Below are positions 26,150-35,548 of a DNA stretch of 57,768 bases, piece after piece. Source of the stretch: Acetobacteraceae bacterium (GTDB taxonomy: Bacteria; Pseudomonadota; Alphaproteobacteria; Zavarziniales; Zavarziniaceae); the NCBI GenBank assembly GCA_947379865.1, contig CANCOY010000007.1, forward strand, positions 1-57,768. The letters run 5' to 3'. Each line of letters opens with the position of its first letter. Positions within the stretch are counted from its first letter, which is position 1. The notes under the pieces were generated by a model, which did not search any database, had not been told where the DNA came from, and saw only the letters and a list, made by a program, of their open reading frames with translations. Made by a program: the position numbers and the translations under genes.

Positions 26150-27739
26150 TTGTCACCCACGCCCGCCTCCACATCGGAATCCAGCGCAGATTTGGGCTCG
26201 GCGAGGCGTCTGACGCTGGCGGCGTGCGCGGTGCTGGCACTTGGCGCAAGCTGGGGACTGGCCACCCTGTGGCAGGACGCAGGCGGCCGCAGTTTCCAAC
26301 TGCTTGCCGGGCTAACAAGCCTGCTCTGCCTTGGCCTCGTCATTTACCTTGGAAAGGTGCATCGGCAGAGAGGTGTCACAGGTGATCTCCACGCGGCCGA
26401 AATCGCCCAGGGCAAGGACAGCCTGACCGGCCTTGCCAACCGGCGCAGCTTTGCCGCGCGCCTCAAGCGATCCCTTGAAGATGCAGAACTGGCAGAGGGG
26501 GCCATGGTCGCCCTTCTCGTCGATATCAGCACCTTCAGTTCCATCAACGATGCTCATGGTGTTGATGTGGGGGACGAGGTACTGCGGGCGGTAGCCGGAC
26601 GCCTGCGGCAGGTTCTGCGCCAGGGCCGGGGCGGACGAACGTCGGTCGATCTGGTTGCCCGGATGGACGGCAACACCTTCGGCCTGCTTGTCTATCCGGG
26701 CAACGGCAAGTTCGACTGTGCCGTCCTCGCCAATCGCGTGCTGGCAACGATTGCTGCCCCCATCGAAATCGCTGGCGCAATCATCAGGCTTGGGGCCGTG
26801 ATGGGCAGTGTGATCCTGCATGCGCGGCATGAAAGTGGCGAACAGATCCTGAGCGATGCAGAAATGGCGCTCGCTTCTGCCAAGGTGGAAGGGCCGGAAG
26901 CGCACATCCAGTGGTCACAATCGCTATCAGACCGGAGACGACGGGAGCGGGCTCTTGCCTCCGATCTCAAGGCGGCGCTCCAGCTCAATCAGTTTGTGCT
27001 GCATTACCAGCCGATCGTCGACCTTCAAGGGGAAACGGTGGTGGGCGTGGAGGCGCTCCTGCGCTGGCAGCATCCCGTGCACGGCCTGCTGGCGCCTGCC
27101 GCCTTCCTTGATCAGGCCGAGGCATCGGGCCTTATCATCCCCATTGGCAACTGGGTTATCCTGGCCGCCCTGCACCAGATCGCGGCATGGCGGGAGCGGC
27201 ACGGGGGAAATCTCATCACCTTCGTTGCCGTCAATGTATCAGGCCGGCAGTTTGAGCGGCCCGAGTTGCTGGTGGCCACGGTCACCGAAGCCCACCAGGC
27301 CCAGCTGCCCCTTGAACTGCTGAAGCTGGAAATCACCGAGACGACAATGATCCGCAATCCTGATCAGGTGCGTGTCACTCTGGCAGAGCTTCAGGCCCTG
27401 GGGGCCTCCATCAGCATTGACGATTTTGGAACCGGCTATTCATCCCTGTCGGGCCTTGGCCTCTGGGATTTTGACACGATCAAGATCGATCGCAGCTTCG
27501 TCAACGGCATGGAAACGTCCAGAGGAGCAGAGATTCTCAAGACGATGCTGGGCTTTGCGTCTGTCTTCAAGGCCAGCGTGGTTGCAGAAGGCGTTGAAAC
27601 CGAAGCGCAGCGGGACTTCCTGCACGCGAACGGCTGCCGTCAGGCCCAAGGCTATCTCTTCGGCAGACCGATGGAACCATCAGCCTGCGGCGATTTCATC
27701 TTGGCACGCAACTACGCCGCAGCGCGTCTGCCCGTTTAA
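26150..27739 (+). CDS. Membrane GGDEF-EAL protein, probable c-di-GMP phosphodiesterase
   Basis: A 529-residue signalling protein. Two hydrophobic segments (about 21-40 and 50-68) anchor it. The GGDEF domain (about 88-258) has DGNTF at 173-177 in place of GGDEF, so cyclase activity is unlikely. The EAL domain (about 270-520) keeps the metal and catalytic set: EALLRW at 301, VNVSGRQF, EITET, IDDFGTGYSSL, IKIDRSF, AEGVET and QGYLFGRP. The likely role is c-di-GMP hydrolysis, perhaps with the inactive GGDEF as a regulatory site. The TTG start follows GGAGA by about 6 bases. It diverges from rnpB and its stop overlaps that of the amidase gene. Confidence 0.93.
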   Translation: MSPTPASTSESSADLGSARRLTLAACAVLALGASWGLATLWQDAGGRSFQLLAGLTSLLCLGLVIYLGKVHRQRGVTGDLHAAEIAQGKDSLTGLANRRSFAARLKRSLEDAELAEGAMVALLVDISTFSSINDAHGVDVGDEVLRAVAGRLRQVLRQGRGGRTSVDLVARMDGNTFGLLVYPGNGKFDCAVLANRVLATIAAPIEIAGAIIRLGAVMGSVILHARHESGEQILSDAEMALASAKVEGPEAHIQWSQSLSDRRRRERALASDLKAALQLNQFVLHYQPIVDLQGETVVGVEALLRWQHPVHGLLAPAAFLDQAEASGLIIPIGNWVILAALHQIAAWRERHGGNLITFVAVNVSGRQFERPELLVATVTEAHQAQLPLELLKLEITETTMIRNPDQVRVTLAELQALGASISIDDFGTGYSSLSGLGLWDFDTIKIDRSFVNGMETSRGAEILKTMLGFASVFKASVVAEGVETEAQRDFLHANGCRQAQGYLFGRPMEPSACGDFILARNYAAARLPV

Positions 27740-28476
27740 CCTGAGGCGGCAATCAGGGCAGCCAGCAGATCCTGCGTCTGGGCATCGGCAATGCCACTGA
27801 CCCGGGCGGGGCGCCAGTGGCGCTGGAAGGCCGTGATGATTTCCGCCGTTGCCGCATCATAGTGGCCGGTATTCACCGCCCCAAAACCGAACCGCGCCAG
27901 TTCAACCTGCAGGGCGGAAACAGCCTCACCCACGTCCCCCGGCCCAAGGGTTTGGGCGGCAAGCGGGCGCACATCCGTTGGCCACAGTCCGATGCCGGCC
28001 GCTGCCAGGCGGCGCCAGTCAAATGTCTCCCCCGGGTCCTGCTTGCGCGCCGGCGCCACATCGGAATGGCCCAGCACCCGGGCGGGTGGGATGGGGTGCC
28101 GCCCAAGGATGTCGTGAGCCAGTTTCTCCAGCGCCTGCATCAGCGGCTCGGCAAAGGGCCGGGCGTTGGGGCCTGGGCCCGGATTTGCCAGTTCGATCCC
28201 GATGGAGCGCGCATTGATATCGCTCGCCCCGGCCCAATGCGAGACGCCGGCATGCCAGGCCCGCCGCGCCTCAGGCACCATCTGATAGATGGTGCCATCC
28301 TCATCAATCAGATAATGGGCCGACACCTTGGCGTCGGGATTGCGCAGGATGGCAAGGGCCCCGGCGGCATCGGCCATGGCGGTATAGTGCAAGACCAGAA
28401 TATCCACGGCCTGCCCGGGCGGACGGGCATCATGGTTGGGGCTGGGCAACTGGATCATGGTGGGGGGCACGGGCAT
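27736..28476 (-). CDS. N-acetylmuramoyl-L-alanine amidase (AmpD/AmiD-like) with peptidoglycan-binding domain
   Basis: A zinc amidase (amidase_2 fold) of 246 residues. Zinc ligands are H30 (LVLHYT), H137 (LGHSDV) and D147 (KQDPGE), and E95 in SIGIELAN is the catalytic acid. A C-terminal PG_binding_1 domain covers about residues 178-243. No signal peptide is evident, so it resembles cytoplasmic AmpD in location but AmiD in domain layout. It may act in cell-wall turnover. The exporter gene lies 11 bp upstream on the same strand. Confidence 0.9.
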   Translation of the reverse strand: MPVPPTMIQLPSPNHDARPPGQAVDILVLHYTAMADAAGALAILRNPDAKVSAHYLIDEDGTIYQMVPEARRAWHAGVSHWAGASDINARSIGIELANPGPGPNARPFAEPLMQALEKLAHDILGRHPIPPARVLGHSDVAPARKQDPGETFDWRRLAAAGIGLWPTDVRPLAAQTLGPGDVGEAVSALQVELARFGFGAVNTGHYDAATAEIITAFQRHWRPARVSGIADAQTQDLLAALIAASG

Positions 28477-28487
28477 GGCGGGTGCCT

Positions 28488-29372
28488 TCAGGGGGCGATC
28501 TTGGGCGCATCCGGCACGCCCAGCTGCCGCTCGCGCAGGGTGATGATCATGATGCCGGCGATGGTGACGATGCCGCCCAGGATCATGCGCAGGGTCAGCT
28601 CATCCCCCATCATGGTAACGCCACTGGTAACGCCAATGACGGGCGCCAAAAGCATCATGGGCGAGATCTGGCTGGCCTGATAGCGCTGGACAAGAAAATA
28701 CATGCCGCCATGGCCGATCAGCGAGGTGGCAAACACCGTATAGGCAACCGCCCCCCAGCCCCGCCAGTCAGCATTTGCAAGGGCCGCCACCTGGCCATGC
28801 TCAAAGACGGCCGAGATCAGGAACAGGCCGGGGCCACTGATGGCAGCGATCCAGGCCTGCATCTGGAAGACGCCGATTCCGGTTACCTTGCGCATGAAGA
28901 TGGTGGCAATGGCGATCATCAGGGCGCCAGCGATGGCGGCGGCAAGGGCCGGCAGATGGTCGAACAGCGTGGGCTCAAAGCCCATATAGGCGACCCCGCC
29001 AAAGGCAAGGCCAATGCCCAGCCAGCGCCGCCAGCGCACCTCTTCCCCCAGCCAGAAGACCGAGAGGACGGCCACAAAGGGCACGTTCAACTGCACAACG
29101 ATGGCGATGGACGAAATGTTCCGCCCCAGCGCCAGGGCCAGAAAGAACATGGCGAAATGCAGCACCCCGGCGAGCAGTGCAATGCCCACGACATAGCGCA
29201 TCTGCCCCGCATGCCAGCGCAACAAGGGCGCCAGCAGCACCGCCAGCAGCATGAAGCGCAGGCCCGCAAACAGGATCGGTGGGATCTGGCCAAGGCCGAT
29301 CTTCGCCACCATGAAACTGAGGCCCCAGACAGCATTCACCAGGAGCACGAGGGCAAGGTGCGCCGGTTTCAT
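28488..29372 (-). CDS. EamA-family (DMT superfamily) exporter
   Basis: A 294-residue inner membrane protein of ten predicted helices in two EamA halves. The N-terminal LLVNAVWGLSFMVAKIGLG is the typical first-helix motif, and the second half starts near GVFQMQAWIAAISGP. RhaT/YdcZ-type relatives export amino acids or metabolites, but the substrate cannot be read here. It lies in the same orientation as the amidase gene and is divergent from the enoyl-CoA hydratase gene. Confidence 0.9.
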   Translation of the reverse strand: MKPAHLALVLLVNAVWGLSFMVAKIGLGQIPPILFAGLRFMLLAVLLAPLLRWHAGQMRYVVGIALLAGVLHFAMFFLALALGRNISSIAIVVQLNVPFVAVLSVFWLGEEVRWRRWLGIGLAFGGVAYMGFEPTLFDHLPALAAAIAGALMIAIATIFMRKVTGIGVFQMQAWIAAISGPGLFLISAVFEHGQVAALANADWRGWGAVAYTVFATSLIGHGGMYFLVQRYQASQISPMMLLAPVIGVTSGVTMMGDELTLRMILGGIVTIAGIMIITLRERQLGVPDAPKIAP

Positions 29373-29514
29373 TCGAGTGTCATCGCATCAGCTTTCATGG
29401 ATGCCTGCTAATTAGCACGCTGGCAGTCCCTGCCGGAAGCATCCTCGCCCCGGGCGCGCTTGCGGTTATGATCACCCCTGTGAACGCTGCTGGACGGCGC
29501 ATGGGGAGGATGGC

Positions 29515-30285
29515 ATGGCGAGCGAGACATCACGGGTTGAAACATATGAGGCCGACGGGATCATCGAGATCCGTTTCCGCTCGGAAAAGGCCCTGAACCT
29601 GCTGGACGAAACCCTGCTAGCGGGCCTCGTCGATGCCGCCCGCGCGCTTGAGGACCGCGACGACCTGCGCGCCGCCCTGATCATCGGCGGGGAAAGCCAC
29701 TTCACGGCCGGAATGAACCTGAATGCGCGGGGCGAAACCGCGCCCAAGGGGTCTGCCGGTCGACCCCGCTCGACCCTGCTTGGCCCGCGCGCCTGCGCCG
29801 CCATCGAGGCCATCCCCGTCCCCACCCTTGCGGTCATCAAGGGCCATTGCATTGGTGGCGGCATGGCGATTGCGGCCGCCTGTGACTTCAGGATCGTGGC
29901 CGAAGGTGCCCGGCTGCGGGTGCCAGAAATCGCCCTTGGCATGAGCATGGGCTGGCAAAGCCTGCCCCGCTTTGTCGCCCTGATGGGGCCGGCAAAGGCC
30001 AAACGTCTGGTCATGCTGGCCGAAACCATTTCGGCCGCCACGGCGGATGCTTGGGGATTCGTGGACGAACTGGCCCCGGATGGGCAGGCGCTTGCCCGTG
30101 CCAGGGCCTGGGCGGCTTCGCTCGCCGCCATGCCGGCCCTGCCCGTGCGCATGACCAAGCGCGCCATCAACGCCGTCGCCAATGCCCTGCACGAGCCCAT
30201 CAGCCACATGGATGGCGATCAGCTTGCCTTCACCCTGACCACAGAAGAGTTCCGCACCGCCGCCGCGCGTTTCCGCAAGACCTAG
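29515..30285 (+). CDS. Enoyl-CoA hydratase/isomerase family protein
   Basis: A 256-residue crotonase-fold protein. The oxyanion-hole segments are SHFTAGMNL and KGHCIGGGMAIAAACDF. In rat hydratase the two catalytic glutamates sit in GGGCE and in PE-I/L; here the first is Met117 while the second is kept (E138 in RVPEIAL). It is therefore probably an isomerase-like or other crotonase activity rather than a standard hydratase. The ATG follows GGGGAGGA. No CoA-metabolism partner is adjacent. It converges on the DjlA-like gene with a 13-bp gap. Confidence 0.88.
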   Translation: MASETSRVETYEADGIIEIRFRSEKALNLLDETLLAGLVDAARALEDRDDLRAALIIGGESHFTAGMNLNARGETAPKGSAGRPRSTLLGPRACAAIEAIPVPTLAVIKGHCIGGGMAIAAACDFRIVAEGARLRVPEIALGMSMGWQSLPRFVALMGPAKAKRLVMLAETISAATADAWGFVDELAPDGQALARARAWAASLAAMPALPVRMTKRAINAVANALHEPISHMDGDQLAFTLTTEEFRTAAARFRKT

Positions 30286-30298
30286 ACACCTGCCAGCT

Positions 30299-31048
30299 TC
30301 AGGCCGGCGCCCGCGCCTTCATGATGCGGTCATAGGCATCATTGATGCGCGCCAGCCTGTCGTTGGCGATGGCGACGAATTCCGGGGGCATGCCTTCAGC
30401 AATCAGCTTGTCCGGGTGATGGGCGCGGGCCAGACGGCGCCAGGCGGCCTTGACCTCGTCGCTGCTTGCCCCCGGCTCAAGCCCAAGGATGAGATGGGGA
30501 TCGGCGGCATCCCGCCCCATGTGTGCGGCACGGATCTGGGCAAAACGTGCGGCATCGAAACCAAAGATCTCTGCCACGCAAGCCAGATAGGCAAGTTCGG
30601 CCGAATGGACCTCGCCATCTGACTTGGCGATGTGGAAGAGGCCGTCGAGCAGGTCTTCAAGCACGGCGGGGCGGTCCTGAAAAAGGCTTGCCACCTGGCC
30701 CGCATAGGCCTCGAAGCCGAGCACGTCCTGCTTGGCGAGATCGAAGATATAGGTGACGTTGCGTGCCTCGTGCTCAGGAACCTGAAAGACCTGGCGAAAG
30801 GCCTCCTCCTCGGGCGGTGTGACGACGCCATCGGCCTTGGCCATCTTGGCGCCAAGGGCAATCACCGCAATGGTAAAGGCAATCTGACGGGTTCCGTCGG
30901 AAACCTGGTCGCCAAGCCCCTCGGGCACGCCCTCCTCGCGGATGACGTCAAGCGCATGGCCGGCAAGGCCGCCAACCAGCGCGCCGATCGGGCCGCCCAG
31001 GGCAAAGCCTGCGGCGCCGCCAAGTATTTTCCCCCAGATCGTCATCAT
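30299..31048 (-). CDS. djlA: DjlA-like membrane J-domain co-chaperone (TerB + DnaJ)
   Basis: The start MMTIWGKILGGAAGFALGG matches the N-terminal membrane segment of E. coli DjlA, so I start at 31048 (249 residues). An open extension to 31102 with GGGGGAG upstream is a possible alternative start. A TerB-like helical domain (about 50-165) contains KADGVVTPPEEEAFR and KSDGEVHSAELAYL. A C-terminal J domain has the Hsp70-stimulating HPD at about residues 211-213. DjlA stimulates DnaK at the inner membrane. It is divergent from the acidic orphan gene. Confidence 0.88.
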   Translation of the reverse strand: MMTIWGKILGGAAGFALGGPIGALVGGLAGHALDVIREEGVPEGLGDQVSDGTRQIAFTIAVIALGAKMAKADGVVTPPEEEAFRQVFQVPEHEARNVTYIFDLAKQDVLGFEAYAGQVASLFQDRPAVLEDLLDGLFHIAKSDGEVHSAELAYLACVAEIFGFDAARFAQIRAAHMGRDAADPHLILGLEPGASSDEVKAAWRRLARAHHPDKLIAEGMPPEFVAIANDRLARINDAYDRIMKARAPA

Positions 31049-31244
31049 GAATCGCGCAAGCTCGAAACCGGGGCGCGAGCGGCCCAGGACGGCAGTAAAC
31101 ATAACAAGTAAACTCCCCCATGCGCCATGGCACAGCCCCCGGATGCAGGGCTGCCCGCAGTTTCCACCCCAATTGCGGCTTTTTCGCAGCGCAAAAAGAT
31201 GCTCAAACTGGCGCTTGGAAAATTATGATGGCCGGAGGCCGCTC

Positions 31245-31745
31245 ATGGGCGATTACGAAGTTGGCGATGGCCCGGTTGAATGGGTCGGCGACCCCCTGAG
31301 GGACACCCTCACCTATCGCTGGATTGACAATGCAAGAGCGGCGCTTGAGCTGATCTTTCTTGATGATGCGGTAGCGGAGCGTTACGAGGACTGGATTGTC
31401 CGCCATGAAGGCAGCGAAGCCGCCAATGACGCGGGCGGCGCCGAGGGCGACAGCATGGTCCTGGAACAATGGACCTCGGAAGCCGGTGGCGCCGTGATTC
31501 TGAGTGCGGGCCCGCGCCGCAATGATTTTGTGCTCGACGTCCTCTCGGCCGGGTTCGAGGCCAGTATTGGTGTGCTGTTTGATGTCAGCACCCACGACCT
31601 GATCGCCGGCACCCTCAACAATTTCTCTGGCAACCCGGAGGCCGGGCTGGTCGGCGGGGCCGAATTCGGAGAAATGATTCTGGATGAGGAAGCCGAACTT
31701 CTGACATCGGGCATGAACGGCACCGCCGAAGACGACGAGGACTGA
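31245..31745 (+). CDS. Acidic protein of unknown function
   Basis: I do not recognise this 166-residue protein. It opens MGDYEVGDGPVEWVGDPL and is preceded by GGAGG seven bases from the ATG, an excellent ribosome binding site, so it is very probably real. It is strongly acidic (ending in EDDED) with no signal peptide, no membrane segment and no cysteine. The middle (VILSAGPRRNDFVLDVLSAG) alternates hydrophobic residues like beta strands. It lies between the djlA-like gene (divergent) and the oxoprolinase gene, 97 bp away on the same strand. Confidence 0.75.
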   Translation: MGDYEVGDGPVEWVGDPLRDTLTYRWIDNARAALELIFLDDAVAERYEDWIVRHEGSEAANDAGGAEGDSMVLEQWTSEAGGAVILSAGPRRNDFVLDVLSAGFEASIGVLFDVSTHDLIAGTLNNFSGNPEAGLVGGAEFGEMILDEEAELLTSGMNGTAEDDED

Positions 31746-31842
31746 CCCCAGCGAGACAAGAGCGCCGGCACCGCTGCAGCCGGTGCCGGCTGCCACGGGA
31801 TCGGCTAGGATCAGCGCATCCTGAGGCCGGCGGCACGCAATC

Positions 31843-34800
31843 ATGACAAGCACCAGTGGACAAACATCCTGCCCCCCCGGCAACAGTGCCTGGGAGTTCT
31901 GGATCGACCGGGGCGGCACCTTTACCGATGTCGTCGCCCGGCGACCCGACGGCACCCTGGTGACGGCCAAGTACCTGTCGGAAAATCCCGAGCGTTATCA
32001 GGATGCAGCTGTGGCGGCGATCCGCGACCTGCTTGGCCTGAAAGCCAATGAACCCATTCCGGACAACGCCATTTCCGCCGTGAAGATGGGCACCACCGTG
32101 GCCACCAATGCCCTGCTGGAGCGCAAGGGAGAGCCGACGGTACTGGTGACCACGCGCGGTTTTGCCGATGCGCTGCGCATTGCCTATCAGAACCGCCCCC
32201 GCATCTTTGCCCGCCACATCATCCTGCCGGAACTGCTGCACAGCCGGGTGATCGAGGTGGACGAACGTCTCAGCGCCGAGGGTGAGGTGCTGGTGCCCCT
32301 CGATCTGGCCGCGGCCGAGGCCGCCATGGCCGAGGCCGTGCGGGCCGGCTTTGCCGCCTGCGCCGTCGTGCTGATGCATGGCTACCGCTATCCCGCCCAC
32401 GAGGCTGCCCTTGCCGAAGCGGCGCGGCGCGCAGGCTTTGCCCAGGTCTCGGTCAGCCATCAGGTCAGCCCCCTGATGAAGCTGGTGGGACGGGGCGATA
32501 CCACCGTGGTGGATGCCTATCTCTCGCCCATCCTTGGTCGCTATGTGAACCAGGTGGCGTCCGCACTGGGCGAGACACGCCTGATGTTCATGCAGTCCAA
32601 TGGCGGGCTGACCGACGCACGGCTGTTCCAGGGCAAGGACGCCATTCTCTCTGGTCCGGCCGGTGGGGTGGTGGGTGCCGTTGCCACCTCCCACGCCGCC
32701 GGGCAGGACCGCATCATCGGTTTCGACATGGGGGGCACCTCCACCGATGTCAGCCATTATGACGGCACGCTGGAGCGCACGTTCGAGACCCAGGTTGCCG
32801 GCGTACGCATCCGCGCGCCCATGATGGCCATCCATACGGTTGCCGCCGGCGGCGGGTCCATTCTCGCCTTTGATGGCGCCCGCTTCCGCGTGGGGCCAGA
32901 GAGTGCGGGTGCCAATCCAGGGCCTGCCGCCTATCGGCGCGGCGGCCCCCTGACGGTGACCGATGCCAATGTGATGGTGGGCAAGCTTGACCCCGCCTTC
33001 TTTCCCCCTGTCTTTGGCCCTGGCGGCGACGAACCCCTCGACCGCGAGGCGGTGGCAATCCGCTTTGCCAGCCTTACGACCAGCATCGCCGCATCATCCC
33101 AGACCAGCCGGACGCCTGAGGCCGTCGCCGATGGTTTCCTTGCCATTGCCGTGGACAACATGGCAAATGCGATCAAGAAGATCTCGGTTGCGCGCGGCTA
33201 TGATGTAAGCCGTTACACCCTTGCCTGTTTCGGCGGCGCGGGTGGGCAACATGCCTGCCTTGTGGCCGATGCGCTGGGCATGACCCGGGTGCTGCTGCAC
33301 CCCTTGGCCGGACTTTTGTCCGCCTATGGCATGGGTCTGGCCGATATCACCACCATGCGCGAACAGGCCGTTGAGGCGCGGCTGGAGCCTGGCCTGATGC
33401 CGCGCCTCCACACCCTGCTGGATACACTTGCAGAAGTGGCAAAGGCCCAGGTCATTGGCCAGGGCACGACGGCAGAGAAAACCCGTGTGCTGCGCCGCGC
33501 CCACCTGCGCTATGAGGGGACCGACAGCGCCCTGATCCTGCCCGCCGGCGCGCTCGACGAAATGAAGGCCGCTTTCGAGACGGCGCACCATCAGCGCTAT
33601 GGCTTTGTTGCCGAGGCCAAGCATGTGCTGGTGGAGGCGGTATCGGTTGAAGCCATCGGCCAGGCGGCCAGCGTGGACGATGAACCTCCTGCCCTGGCTG
33701 ACCGCGCGGCGGGCCTGCCCCCCGAGGCCTCCCGCACGCGGTTCTTCAGCCAGGGCATCTGGCATGAGGCGCCCGTCATCAACCGCCAGGCCATGGTGCC
33801 CGGCGATACGGTGTCTGGCCCCGCCATTCTGGTGGAGGACCACGGGACCAATGTGGTGGAGGCCGGCTGGCAGGCGCGGATGCTGGCGCGCGGCGAACTG
33901 CTGCTGGAACGCATCGTGCCCCTTGCCCGCAGCTTTGCCATCGGCACCCGTGTTGACCCGGTGATGCTGGAGATCTTCAACAATCTGTTCATGGCGGTGG
34001 CCGAGCAGATGGGCCTGACGCTGGAAAAAACAGCCCATTCCGTGAACATCAAGGAACGCCTGGATTTTTCCTGCGCAATCTTTGACGGTCAGGGCGGGCT
34101 GGTTGCCAATGCGCCCCACATGCCGGTCCACCTTGGCTCCATGGGTGAGAGTGTTACCACAGTCATTACCAACAATCCCGACATGCGGCCAGGTGACGTG
34201 TTCGTTCTCAACGCACCTTATAATGGCGGCACCCATCTGCCCGATGTCACCGTGGTGGCCCCCGTTTTTGACAGGGCAGAGGCAGCAACCGGCACAGCGC
34301 ACATCCTCTTTTATGTCGCGGCGCGCGGGCACCATGCCGATATTGGCGGCATTTCGCCGGGCTCCATGCCACCAAACTCGCGCAGTGTGGGCGAAGAGGG
34401 TGTGCTGATCGACAATTTCCAGTTGGTCCGCCATGGCCGCTTCCAGGCCGAAGAGATGCGCACCCTTCTGGAAGGCGGTGCCTGGCCCGCCCGCAACCCG
34501 GCCCAGAACCTGGCCGATCTTGAGGCACAGATCGCCGCCTGCGAGAAGGGCGCCCAGGATCTGCGCGCCATGGTGGCCCAGTTCGGACTTGAGGTGGTGC
34601 AGGCCTATATGGGCCATGTCCAGGCCAATGCGGCTGAAAGCGTGCGCCGTGTCCTCGACGTGCTGAAGGATGGACAGTTTGTCCAGGAACTGGACGACGG
34701 GGCGCGCATCGCCGTCTCCATAACCGTGGACCATGCGGCGCGCCGGGCGCGGATCGACTTCACGGGCACAAGCGACCAGGTGCCCACCAACTTCAACGCG

Positions 34801-35496
34801 CCGCTTGCGGTCTGCAAGGCGGCCGTCCTCTATGTCTTCCGGACCCTGGTGGACGACGACATCCCCCTCAACGCCGGGTGCCTCGAACCCCTCGATATCA
34901 TCGTTCCCCTTGGCTGCATGTTGAACCCCAGGCCGCCTGCCGCCGTTGTGGCCGGCAATGTGGAGACCAGCCAGGCGGTGACCGATGCCCTTTATGGCGC
35001 CCTTGGCGTGATGGCGGCAGCCCAGGGGACCATGAACAACTTCACCTTTGGCAACCAGCGGGTGCAGTATTACGAGACCATCGCCGGTGGCTCAGGCGCA
35101 GGGCCGAGTTTCGATGGCTGTGACGCGGTGCAGACCCACATGACCAACTCCCGCCTGACCGACCCGGAGGTGCTGGAGTGGCGCTTCCCGGTGCTGGTGG
35201 ACGGCTTCTCGATCCGCCGGGGCTCTGGCGGCAGGGGCCAGTATCATGGTGGTGACGGCGTGGTGCGGCGGATCCGCTTTCGCGAGGCCATGACGGCCGG
35301 TATTCTTTCAACCCACCGTCGCATCGCCCCCTTTGGCATGGCGGGCGGCGGGCCGGGGGCCGTGGGCCGCAACAGCCTGGAGCGTGCCGATGGAACAACC
35401 ACGGTGCTCGGTGCAGCGGCCGAGGTCCAGGTGATGCCGGGCGACACCTTTGTCATCGAGACGCCGGGTGGCGGCGGCTTTGGCAAGGCCCGGTGA
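31843..35496 (+). CDS. 5-oxoprolinase (ATP-hydrolysing), HyuA-HyuB fusion
   Basis: A 1217-residue single-chain enzyme that opens 5-oxoproline (pyroglutamate) to glutamate using ATP. The HyuA half (to about residue 700) has two actin-like phosphate motifs, DRGGTFTDVVARRP at about 22 and FDMGGTSTDVSHYDG near 295. The HyuB half starts about residue 704 (DPVMLEIFNNLFMAVAEQ) and includes ERLDFSCAIFD and the C-terminal GGRGQYHGGDGVVRRIRF. Bacterial and eukaryotic OPLAH have this fused order and length. A hydantoinase-type activity cannot be excluded. The following SDR gene may be cotranscribed. Confidence 0.92.
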   Translation: MTSTSGQTSCPPGNSAWEFWIDRGGTFTDVVARRPDGTLVTAKYLSENPERYQDAAVAAIRDLLGLKANEPIPDNAISAVKMGTTVATNALLERKGEPTVLVTTRGFADALRIAYQNRPRIFARHIILPELLHSRVIEVDERLSAEGEVLVPLDLAAAEAAMAEAVRAGFAACAVVLMHGYRYPAHEAALAEAARRAGFAQVSVSHQVSPLMKLVGRGDTTVVDAYLSPILGRYVNQVASALGETRLMFMQSNGGLTDARLFQGKDAILSGPAGGVVGAVATSHAAGQDRIIGFDMGGTSTDVSHYDGTLERTFETQVAGVRIRAPMMAIHTVAAGGGSILAFDGARFRVGPESAGANPGPAAYRRGGPLTVTDANVMVGKLDPAFFPPVFGPGGDEPLDREAVAIRFASLTTSIAASSQTSRTPEAVADGFLAIAVDNMANAIKKISVARGYDVSRYTLACFGGAGGQHACLVADALGMTRVLLHPLAGLLSAYGMGLADITTMREQAVEARLEPGLMPRLHTLLDTLAEVAKAQVIGQGTTAEKTRVLRRAHLRYEGTDSALILPAGALDEMKAAFETAHHQRYGFVAEAKHVLVEAVSVEAIGQAASVDDEPPALADRAAGLPPEASRTRFFSQGIWHEAPVINRQAMVPGDTVSGPAILVEDHGTNVVEAGWQARMLARGELLLERIVPLARSFAIGTRVDPVMLEIFNNLFMAVAEQMGLTLEKTAHSVNIKERLDFSCAIFDGQGGLVANAPHMPVHLGSMGESVTTVITNNPDMRPGDVFVLNAPYNGGTHLPDVTVVAPVFDRAEAATGTAHILFYVAARGHHADIGGISPGSMPPNSRSVGEEGVLIDNFQLVRHGRFQAEEMRTLLEGGAWPARNPAQNLADLEAQIAACEKGAQDLRAMVAQFGLEVVQAYMGHVQANAAESVRRVLDVLKDGQFVQELDDGARIAVSITVDHAARRARIDFTGTSDQVPTNFNAPLAVCKAAVLYVFRTLVDDDIPLNAGCLEPLDIIVPLGCMLNPRPPAAVVAGNVETSQAVTDALYGALGVMAAAQGTMNNFTFGNQRVQYYETIAGGSGAGPSFDGCDAVQTHMTNSRLTDPEVLEWRFPVLVDGFSIRRGSGGRGQYHGGDGVVRRIRFREAMTAGILSTHRRIAPFGMAGGGPGAVGRNSLERADGTTTVLGAAAEVQVMPGDTFVIETPGGGGFGKAR

Positions 35497-35548
35497 CGAT
35501 CGAGAACATACAAACGCCTTTTCACTTCAACGACCAACGGAGCCGATC

